Source: JBGTGG01 sp964398945 (GTDB lineage: Bacteria; Bacteroidota; Bacteroidia; Cytophagales; Cyclobacteriaceae). From it: DNA of 64,000 bases. Location: positions 1 to 64,000 of the forward strand of contig CAYNOT010000016.1 of assembly GCA_964398945.1 (NCBI GenBank). The letters run 5' to 3'. Positions 1 to 5,075 of this stretch are shown piece after piece. Position 1 is the first letter of the stretch. Every line of letters begins with the position of its first letter. The notes below the pieces were generated by a model. That model had not been told where the DNA came from and did no database searches. It saw nothing but the letters and a program-made list of their open reading frames with translations. The translations under genes and the position numbers were made by a program.

Positions 1-58
1 GGAGGAAGATTATCCTTGACTGTCATTCCGGAAATCTGACGGAGGAAGATTATCCGGA
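1..58. repeat. 40-bp repeat unit with terminal palindrome, left block
   Basis: One full 40-bp unit (1-40) and the start of a second lie at the window edge, so the block may continue to the left. The last 32 bases (27-58) form an imperfect hairpin. TCCGGA at 27-32 pairs with TCCGGA at 53-58, and ATCT at 34-37 pairs with AGAT at 47-50, around a 9-nt loop. The same unit occurs on the other side of the GIY-YIG gene (421-662). Only the final unit of each block ends in TCCGGA and so completes the palindrome. Confidence 0.85.
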
Positions 59-59
59 A

Positions 60-359
60 CTACTGCATCTTCTTTATTTGATCAAAAAGATCATCATAAT
101 TGGGATTTAACGATTTGATCAATTCTTCTTTCCACTTCCGTTTCCATTTCTTTAGTTTCTTCTCCCTTTGAATGGCTTCCATTATTGTTGGGAAAAATTC
201 AAAGTATACAAGATCAGTGCATTTAAACCGTGAAGAAAAAATGGATCCCTCACCAGACTTGTGTTGGTACGCTCGCTTGTACAGATTGCTCGTAACACCT
301 ATGTACAATACAGACCTGCTGGTGTTGGAAACGATATAGATATAGCCACCACGTGTCAT
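60..359 (-). CDS. Small GIY-YIG nuclease-domain protein
   Basis: This encodes a 99-aa single-domain GIY-YIG protein of the short UvrC-like type common in Bacteroidota. The start at 359 puts GGYIYIVSN at residues 4-12, as is usual for the family; an earlier ATG at 386 would add nine residues. The first motif (GYIYI, 5-9), the YIG element (19-21), the catalytic-type arginine (R29) and the catalytic-type glutamate (E61, before a Lys-rich helix) are all present, so the domain looks intact. Nuclease activity is inferred from the family. No helicase or other DNA-binding domain is attached. The gene is bracketed on both sides by the same 40-bp repeats, which suggests that the protein and repeats form one genetic unit. 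Confidence 0.85.
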   Translation of the reverse strand: MTRGGYIYIVSNTSRSVLYIGVTSNLYKRAYQHKSGEGSIFSSRFKCTDLVYFEFFPTIMEAIQREKKLKKWKRKWKEELIKSLNPNYDDLFDQIKKMQ

Positions 360-420
360 AATTAAAGATACTTGTTTTGTACACAACCTAAAACAACGGT
401 AAAGCTGAAGAAAAGGGTTA

Positions 421-662
421 TCCTTACCGTCATTTCTGAAATCTATCGCAGGAAGACATCCTTACCGTCATTTCTGAAATCTATCGCAGGAAGACATCCT
501 TGACCGTCATTCCGGAAATCTGATGGAGGAAGATTATCCTTGACTGTCATTCCGGAAATCTGACGGAGGAAGATTATCCTTGACCGTCATTCCGGAAATC
601 TGACGGAGGAAGATTATCCTTGACCGTCATTCCGGAAATCTGACGGAGGAAGATTATCCGGA
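421..662. repeat. Tandem 38/40-bp repeats, right block
   Basis: Six tandem units start at 421, 459, 497, 537, 577 and 617. The first two are 38-bp variants with 'TTACCGTCATTTCTGAAATC' cores. The last four are nearly identical 40-bp units ending in GGAGGAAGATTA. The final unit runs into TCCGGA (657-662), completing an imperfect hairpin at 631-662 identical to the one at 27-58. There are no spacers, so this is not a CRISPR array. The block ends 50 bases before the sigma-factor start. No gene is visible in 387-711 apart from these repeats. Confidence 0.9.
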
Positions 663-711
663 AGCAACCCTTTTGTCCGTATCTTGTCTTTGTATTTAGG
701 AATACATACGA

Positions 712-1263
712 TTGGACCAGGCAGTAAATATTCATAAAGAACTGATAAAGCGGTGTCAGTCCGGGGACCGGATTGCATACAAGCAGATTTATCAGCTGTA
801 TTCAAAGGCCATGTTCAACGTTTGCTTTCGGATTACCGGTAATGATTTTGAAGCGGAGGATGCCTTACAGGAAGGATTTATAAGCGCCTTCAGGAATATC
901 AATAGTTTTCGGGGGGATTCAACATTTGGTGCCTGGTTGAAACGCATTGTGGTAAACAAGGCGATCAATGAGTTGAAGAAGCGAAAAACGGAACGGTTGA
1001 ATGAAGAAGACCAAAGCGATATTCCCGAGGAGGAAGATACTGTGGAATACAAAGAATCGTTAACAGTTGAACACGTGCGCGACTCCATCAATGCATTGCC
1101 GGATGGATACCGGTCTGTTTTGTCCTTGTATTTAATTGAAGGGTACGACCATCAGGAAATTGCTGAGATACTGGAAATAACCGAGTCAACGTCCAAGTCG
1201 CAGTTGAACCGGGCGAAAAAGAAACTACGCGAAATGTTATCGCAAAGAACAGATACGAACTAA
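712..1263 (+). CDS. RNA polymerase sigma factor, ECF (sigma-70 family)
   Basis: This is a 183-aa two-domain ECF sigma factor. Region 2 covers about residues 12-90 (the DALQEGFISAFRNI helix is the core-binding and -10 recognition part). Region 4 covers about 122-175, with a helix-turn-helix around YDHQEIAEILEITESTSKSQ. The start is an unusual TTG. An in-frame TAG at 697-699 rules out a longer protein, and the next ATG would delete the start of region 2. An AGGA at 698-701 lies about 10 nt upstream. The anti-sigma-like gene follows 12 bp downstream. The target promoters cannot be predicted. Confidence 0.9.
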   Translation: MDQAVNIHKELIKRCQSGDRIAYKQIYQLYSKAMFNVCFRITGNDFEAEDALQEGFISAFRNINSFRGDSTFGAWLKRIVVNKAINELKKRKTERLNEEDQSDIPEEEDTVEYKESLTVEHVRDSINALPDGYRSVLSLYLIEGYDHQEIAEILEITESTSKSQLNRAKKKLREMLSQRTDTN

Positions 1264-1275
1264 ATTTTTACGGAC

Positions 1276-1791
1276 ATGAAGAAAATTAAGTTGGAAGATT
1301 TTATCAAAAAAAACCGTACAGCATTTGATGACAAGGCGCCTTCTGATCAAGTGTGGAAAAGAATTGAAAATGCGGTGAAGCCCACTGTTTCGGTGTGGAA
1401 TTCAGTGATGGTTTGGCGTGCAGCGGCCATAGTTTTTATGGTGCTGTCGGGTTATCTCCTTCTACCCAACAAAAACCAATATGCTATTGGAAAATCGGAT
1501 ACTGAAGTATTAAACGATTTTAAGGATGTGGAAAAATTTTATGTGAGCGAGATATCGAAAAAGGTTTCATTGATCAATGATTTTTCCGATAGCGATGGAC
1601 TCAACGGGTTCACACACAATTTTCAACAACTCGATGCAATGTACATGGTGTTGAAAGAAGAGATGAAGAATAGTCCGAGTACGAAAGTGAAAGAAGCCCT
1701 CGTATTAAACCTCTTGATCCAAATTGATTTGCTCAATAAGCAGTTGGATAAGCTGGATACGGGGGATAATGAGGAGGGGATTAGTAGTTAG
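1276..1791 (+). CDS. Putative membrane-bound anti-sigma factor
   Basis: This 171-aa protein has a charged N-terminal cytoplasmic part (1-45), one transmembrane helix at about 46-64 and a C-terminal domain of about 105 residues rich in helix-forming residues. The position 12 bp after an ECF sigma gene and the one-TM layout are what is expected of an anti-sigma factor, but no zinc-binding HxxxCxxC motif is visible, so the call rests on context. The last codons already contain repeat-like DNA (GCTGGATAC), and the TAG stop is the first triplet of a heptamer array. Confidence 0.65.
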   Translation: MKKIKLEDFIKKNRTAFDDKAPSDQVWKRIENAVKPTVSVWNSVMVWRAAAIVFMVLSGYLLLPNKNQYAIGKSDTEVLNDFKDVEKFYVSEISKKVSLINDFSDSDGLNGFTHNFQQLDAMYMVLKEEMKNSPSTKVKEALVLNLLIQIDLLNKQLDKLDTGDNEEGISS

Positions 1792-1881
1792 ATGCTGGAT
1801 ACTGGATACTGGATTCTGGATACTGGATGCTGGATTCTGGATTCTGGATGCTGGATTCTGGATGCTGGTATCCAGTATCTA
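1789..1881. repeat. Period-7 repeat array between convergent genes
   Basis: About eleven 7-bp units of the form TNCTGGA (TACTGGA, TTCTGGA, TGCTGGA) run from the TAG stop of the anti-sigma gene (1789-1791). They meet a short inverted stretch (TATCCAGTATC) that ends in the TAG stop of the convergent ftsE gene (1879-1881 on the minus strand). The inverted ends could fold into a hairpin. The array makes a spurious open reading frame with WILDTGF-type repeats. Confidence 0.85.
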
Positions 1882-2589
1882 CCAACTATACTCCGAGATT
1901 TCAAAATTCTCTTTATCCGAATCGAGGATTTTTCCATCCACACATTTAAGGATTCTTGCGGGTGATTTTTTTAATAAATTGTAATCGTGGGTGGCCATCA
2001 ATATGGCGGTTCCGCTATTATTGATTTGCTGAAAGATTTTCAAAATGCCGCTCGAAACTTCAGGGTCAAGGTTTCCGGTAGGCTCATCCGCGATTAATAT
2101 CTGAGGTTCATTCAACAAAGCGCGGGCAATAACAATCCGTTGTTGTTCACCACCAGAAAGTTGGTGCGGCATTTTTTTCTCGATTGAACCCAAGCCCACA
2201 CGCATCAACACTTCCAGCATGCGTGCTTTCATTTTACTGGTTTCTTTCCAACCGGTTGCTTTTAAAACAAACATCAGGTTTTCAGCAACACTTCGGTCCG
2301 GAAACAATTGGAAATCCTGAAAGATGATGCCCAATTTCCTTCTCAAGAGGGGAACTTCAGTAGGCTTGATAGATCGCAAATTATATCCCACCACCTGGAT
2401 ATCGCCTAAGCGAAGTGGCAGATCGGCATACAATGTCTTAAGAAAAGAAGATTTTCCTGAACCCGTACGTCCCACCAGGAAAACAAATTCACCTTTTCCG
2501 ATGGTAAAATTCAAATCCCCAAGAACAGTATTATGGTCTTGAAAGATGCTGGCTTCTTTTACGGTAACTACGGGTTCAGTTGAAAACAT
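1879..2589 (-). CDS. ftsE: Cell-division ABC transporter ATPase FtsE
   Basis: This is a 236-aa ABC ATPase of the FtsE/LolD size class. It has a Walker A motif (GRTGSGKSS, from residue 40), a Q-loop (IFQDFQLFPDRS), the ABC signature LSGGEQQR, Walker B (ILIADEPTGNLD) and an H-switch (MATHDYNLL). FtsE and the membrane protein FtsX activate peptidoglycan hydrolases at the septum. The likely FtsX partner is encoded about 20 kb away (22574-23464) rather than next door. FtsE is preferred over LolD because of the sequence style and the presence of ftsX, but the assignment is not absolute. The gene is 3 bp downstream of the transaldolase-like gene on the same strand. Confidence 0.8.
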   Translation of the reverse strand: MFSTEPVVTVKEASIFQDHNTVLGDLNFTIGKGEFVFLVGRTGSGKSSFLKTLYADLPLRLGDIQVVGYNLRSIKPTEVPLLRRKLGIIFQDFQLFPDRSVAENLMFVLKATGWKETSKMKARMLEVLMRVGLGSIEKKMPHQLSGGEQQRIVIARALLNEPQILIADEPTGNLDPEVSSGILKIFQQINNSGTAILMATHDYNLLKKSPARILKCVDGKILDSDKENFEISEYSW

Positions 2590-2592
2590 GGA

Positions 2593-3249
2593 TTATCCAG
2601 CAACTTTTTTATAATCTTCCAAAAATTTAGCAAGCCCACTATCGGTTAGCGGATGGTTCAATAAATCGGTGATTACTTTTAATGGGCAGGTTACTACATC
2701 AACCCCGAGTTCGGCACACGTTACCAAATGGATGGTGTGGCGGATAGAAGCAGCCAAAATCTCAGTCTCGAAACCGTAATTGGAATAGATGTTCACCAAT
2801 TGGTCAACAAAGTCCAATCCGTCTTGTGCGATATCATCCAATCGTCCAAGGAAAGGGGATACGTAGCTTGCACCAGCTTTGGCGGCAAGAATTGCTTGCC
2901 CTGGAGAGAATACCAATGTACAATTGGTACGGATACCTTCGCTTGTAAAAGATTTAATGGCTTTTATCCCTTCTTTTATCATCGGGACTTTGACAACGAT
3001 TTTATCATCGATTTTGGCCAATTCGTGGCCTTGCTTCATGATTCCTGCATAATCGGTGGCAATTACCTCGGCACTCACGTTGTTGTCCACAATATTACAA
3101 ATGGCTTTGTAATGCGCGATCACATTGTCGTGTCCTTTGATTCCTTCTTTTGCCATTAACGATGGATTGGTGGTTACACCATCCAAAACGCCCAGGTCGT
3201 ATGCTTCTTGAATTTCGCTTAGATTCGCTGTGTCGATGAAAAATTTCAT
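2593..3249 (-). CDS. Fructose-6-phosphate aldolase / small transaldolase
   Basis: This 218-aa protein belongs to the short transaldolase family (TalC/FSA type). The N-terminus FFIDTANLSEIQEA and the TTNPSL motif (26-31) are characteristic. The Schiff-base lysine is K87 in VVKVPM. The enzyme either transfers dihydroxyacetone in the pentose-phosphate pathway or cleaves fructose-6-phosphate; sequence reading alone does not separate the two activities. It would be co-transcribed with ftsE, a pairing with no obvious functional link. Confidence 0.88.
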   Translation of the reverse strand: MKFFIDTANLSEIQEAYDLGVLDGVTTNPSLMAKEGIKGHDNVIAHYKAICNIVDNNVSAEVIATDYAGIMKQGHELAKIDDKIVVKVPMIKEGIKAIKSFTSEGIRTNCTLVFSPGQAILAAKAGASYVSPFLGRLDDIAQDGLDFVDQLVNIYSNYGFETEILAASIRHTIHLVTCAELGVDVVTCPLKVITDLLNHPLTDSGLAKFLEDYKKVAG

Positions 3250-3343
3250 TTCTTAAAATTAGAGGTTTAAAACAGCCTTAAAGGTAGGAATGATTTTTAA
3301 ACTGTGTGCCTAAAATGTGTGAAGGATTCACGAAAAAAGAAAT

Positions 3344-3443
3344 AAAAAAAGGCAAACCGAACATCGCACCGCTACAACTACTTACCCTTGCTACCTTCCG
3401 GTCCTGGGGGATTCAGCAGGAGCTGGTCGTGCCGGCTTGCCGA
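3344..3443 (-). ncRNA. ffs: Signal recognition particle RNA (small bacterial type)
   Basis: The minus strand carries the SRP signature CCAGGACCGGAAGGTAGCAA in a closed rod-like fold. The 5' end GGCAAGCCGG (3441-3432) pairs with the 3' end UCGGUUUGCC (3360-3351) with one wobble. A run of seven U follows at 3350-3344 and acts as terminator. Length is about 98 nt, as expected for a small SRP RNA without an Alu domain. A strong promoter lies directly upstream. The RNA binds Ffh and targets nascent membrane proteins. Confidence 0.93.
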
Positions 3444-3447
3444 GCGG

Positions 3448-3479
3448 CAAATGTAATGCTTTTGGGTTCTGTAGGCAAA
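3448..3479 (-). promoter_or_regulatory. Promoter of SRP RNA gene
   Basis: On the minus strand, TTTG (3479-3476) is followed by a 20-bp spacer and TACATTTG (3455-3448). This matches the Bacteroidota -33/-7 promoter consensus (TTTG, TAnnTTTG) exactly. Transcription would begin near 3442, at the base of the SRP RNA closing stem. Confidence 0.75.
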
Positions 3480-3569
3480 CTTGTTTTGCTTATTTGTCTG
3501 ACTAATCCGCAATCATACTACTAGCCAAAATTCAATGGTTGCTTAAAAAGGTTGATGAAAAGCAGGCAG

Positions 3570-3800
3570 TATTATTTTCTAAATCAGTGTGCAGATGAGT
3601 ACGGGGGCAAACAGCACGTTGCAAGCAGCAGGCAGTCGCACATCTAAAAGGATGGAGCGCCCCGCCCGCCAATTGGCGGGCGGGGCGCTCCATCCTTTTA
3701 GCGCGGCCTACACTTTAGGCCTGCCTGGTACATGTCATTTCCGCGCAATAAGCATGATCTGTTTTTTTAACCATTTTGATTTTTTAGCGAAATCATAAAT
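3570..3800 (+). repeat. Dispersed non-coding element, copy 1
   Basis: This stretch is homologous to the reverse complement of about 53772-53980. Shared blocks in the same order include GCACGTTGCA, GGCAGTCGCACATCTAAAA, CACTTTAG, TACATG-CATTTC-GCGCAATA and TTTTTAGCGAAATCATAA. Neither copy has a believable open reading frame. In this copy the middle is occupied by a perfect 58-bp palindrome (3644-3701). It fills most of the gene-free interval between the SRP RNA and the next gene; the rest of 3480-3847 shows nothing recognisable. Confidence 0.75.
3644..3701. repeat. Perfect 58-bp palindrome (29-bp arms)
   Basis: The arms begin CTAAAAGGATGGAGCGCC and meet at a central AATT (3671-3674) with no mismatch and no spacer. 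The core CCCGCCCGCC/GGCGGGCGGG is far richer in G+C than the surroundings. It could extrude as a cruciform or fold as a very stable RNA hairpin. It lacks a following T run, and no gene ends next to it, so it is not an ordinary terminator. Confidence 0.95.
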
Positions 3801-3847
3801 GGACATACTGATTTTTGGAAATCAGGCATCTTTCCGGACTATCAAAT

Positions 3848-4105
3848 TTATTTGCCAGCCAATCCTGAAAAATAAAGGTTAAATTCAATCGCACTCGTTT
3901 CCTTGAATTCATCTGCTTTCAGGTCTTCGAAAACCCCTTCGTCAAATTCCATTTCCCGGATTTCAACTCCTTCATCTGCGCCAACGGATATTTCAGTTCC
4001 GAAAAATGTTAACGGGTTTACTTTTACCAGTATTTTGGCATTGCCTATTTCCTTTTTGAAATATTGGTGAACGATGTTGGACGATTTTTGTAATTTTCCT
4101 GCCAT
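3848..4105 (-). CDS. Small hypothetical protein
   Basis: This is an 85-aa soluble, acidic protein with no signal peptide, membrane segment or cysteine. I do not recognise the family. Its composition (alternating hydrophobic and charged residues, EFNLYFSGLAGK C-terminus) reads like a real folded small protein. The start codon shares the CATG tetramer at 4103-4106 with the divergent acetyltransferase gene, so the two proteins start from overlapping, opposite ATGs. Confidence 0.6.
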   Translation of the reverse strand: MAGKLQKSSNIVHQYFKKEIGNAKILVKVNPLTFFGTEISVGADEGVEIREMEFDEGVFEDLKADEFKETSAIEFNLYFSGLAGK

Positions 4106-4649
4106 GAAATTAAGGTTGTCCGAATGTTTTGAAACCGATCGGCTTATTCTTCAGCGGCTAAGGTACGAAGATGCCGAAGAAATTTTTTATTGCTATGCCA
4201 GTAAATCTGAGGCCACCAAGTATGTTTCATGGCCAACCCATCAATCGATTACGGATACACAGGATTTTTTGACGTATGCAGTTTCTGCCTGGGAGTTGGG
4301 AACAGATTGCTCATTTTCCATCCGGTTAAAAAAAGACAACAGGTTGGTGGGAAGTATCGGAGCGGTCAATGATTTGGGTAAAACCCAGATAGGATATATT
4401 GTTTCGCCTCTTTTTTGGGGCCAGGGGATTGCAACGGAAGCCTGCCGGGCACTTGTGAAATTACTTTCTGGAATAACTGAAGTTTACCGAATTGCTGCTT
4501 TTGTGGATGCTGACCATAGTATTTCTGTAAAGGTTTTAGATAGATGTGGTTTTGTGAAAGAAGCCAGATTGGAGAAATGGTTTCGCTTTGTAAATCAGGA
4601 AAATACGCCTAAGGATTGTATCCTTTTTAGATATCCCCTTAAATCCTAA
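4104..4649 (+). CDS. GNAT family N-acetyltransferase (RimJ/RimL-like)
   Basis: This 181-aa protein begins with the typical ETDRLILQRLRYEDAEEIF strand-helix of RimJ/RimL-type acetyltransferases. An acetyl-CoA binding segment lies around residues 100-120 (IGYIVSPLFWGQGIATEA). The later VLDRCGFVKEARLEKWFR block is typical of ribosomal-protein or small-molecule acetylating members. The substrate is unknown. ATG 4104 is preferred over an in-frame ATG at 4074 because family proteins start just before this motif. The start overlaps the ATG of the divergent small gene. Confidence 0.85.
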   Translation: MKLRLSECFETDRLILQRLRYEDAEEIFYCYASKSEATKYVSWPTHQSITDTQDFLTYAVSAWELGTDCSFSIRLKKDNRLVGSIGAVNDLGKTQIGYIVSPLFWGQGIATEACRALVKLLSGITEVYRIAAFVDADHSISVKVLDRCGFVKEARLEKWFRFVNQENTPKDCILFRYPLKS

Positions 4650-4684
4650 GTATAGAGGATGAAGGAATAAAATTTGAACCTAAA

Positions 4685-4716
4685 TTTTGCATTGTTTGTC
4701 CCCTTTGCTATACTTG
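4685..4716 (+). promoter_or_regulatory. Promoter for thx and probably the trp leader
   Basis: TTTTG at 4685-4689, a 19-bp spacer and TATACTTG at 4709-4716 match the Bacteroidota -33/-7 consensus with one mismatch. Transcription would start near 4722, 17 nt before the bTHX start codon. No better promoter is evident between thx and trpE, so the trp leader may be read from here, although an unrecognised promoter inside thx cannot be excluded. Confidence 0.55.
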
Positions 4717-4738
4717 CTGGCTCAAATCAATGATGTAA

Positions 4739-4933
4739 ATGGGAAAAGGGGATAAAAAAACGAAGAAAGGTAAAATTTGGAAAGGGAGCTTTGGTAATTC
4801 CAGGCCGAAGGCAAAGGGTTCTTCCGTTGCACCCAAAGCATCTGCTGAGAAAATTGTTTCAGAGGCAGTGGAAGTAAAAGCAAAACCAAAAAAGAAAGCA
4901 GCACCAAAGAAAAAGGCAGCTGACAAAGAATAA
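4739..4933 (+). CDS. 30S ribosomal protein bTHX
   Basis: This 64-aa very basic protein starts MGKGDKKTKKGKIWKGSFG, the hallmark of the small-subunit protein Thx/bTHX. That peptide sits in a cavity of the 30S head in Thermus and in many Bacteroidota. The C-terminal half is an Ala/Lys/Pro-rich tail. Its TAA stop (4931-4933) overlaps the ATG of the trp leader peptide (4933-4935) as TAATG. This arrangement could couple leader translation to translation of a ribosomal protein. Confidence 0.9.
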   Translation: MGKGDKKTKKGKIWKGSFGNSRPKAKGSSVAPKASAEKIVSEAVEVKAKPKKKAAPKKKAADKE

Positions 4934-4989
4934 TGAAGAACATTCAAAACATAGCATGGTGGTGGCATTTATCGGACTTCGGTAGATGA
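4933..4989 (+). CDS. trpL: trp operon leader peptide with three Trp codons
   Basis: An 18-codon reading frame encodes MKNIQNIAWWWHLSDFGR, with tandem Trp codons at 4957-4965 and a TGA stop at 4987-4989. It lies 30 bases before a perfect intrinsic terminator and about 85 bases before trpE. The heptamer TGAACAG at 4987-4993 is exactly complementary to CTGTTCA at 5029-5035, inside the terminator hairpin. A ribosome stalled at the Trp codons would leave TGAACAG free to disrupt the terminator. A ribosome reaching the stop codon would cover it. TGGCAT (4963-4968) can also pair with ATGCCA (5001-5006). This matches the classical attenuation logic. Function is inferred, but the arrangement is very specific. 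Confidence 0.85.
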   Translation: MKNIQNIAWWWHLSDFGR

Positions 4990-5018
4990 ACAGACTTGGT
5001 ATGCCAACTTAATATGAT

Positions 5019-5055
5019 AAGAGGCCCGCTGTTCACAGCGGGCCTCTTGCTTTTT
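5019..5055 (+). terminator. trp attenuator (intrinsic terminator)
   Basis: A perfect 13-bp stem, AAGAGGCCCGCTG (5019-5031) with CAGCGGGCCTCTT (5036-5048), has a TTCA loop and is followed by GCTTTTT. It lies between the Trp-rich leader peptide and trpE. Part of its loop and stem (5029-5035) can pair instead with 4987-4993. Confidence 0.9.
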
Positions 5056-5075
5056 AAACAAACAGGAAACGATTG

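Noticed and set aside
60..359. REP-associated tyrosine transposase (RAYT) as explanation for the repeats
   Set aside because: The encoded protein is a GIY-YIG domain and no HUH/Y1 transposase motif is present.
421..656. Regular direct repeats resembling a CRISPR array
   Set aside because: The units are directly tandem with no unique spacers, and there are no cas genes nearby.
1724..1984. Reading frame with WILDTGFWILDAG repeats
   Set aside because: It is the translation of the 7-bp array in one frame and overlaps two well-supported genes.
3306..3524. Open reading frame on the plus strand (72 codons)
   Set aside because: It runs antisense through the SRP RNA and its promoter, which explain the sequence.
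3589..3798. Open reading frame across the 58-bp palindrome
   Set aside because: The translation is dictated by the palindrome, and the second copy of the element does not keep the frame.
3570..3800. Integron attC site
   Set aside because: No GTTRRRY/RYYYAAC pair at the right places, and no integrase gene is in the window.
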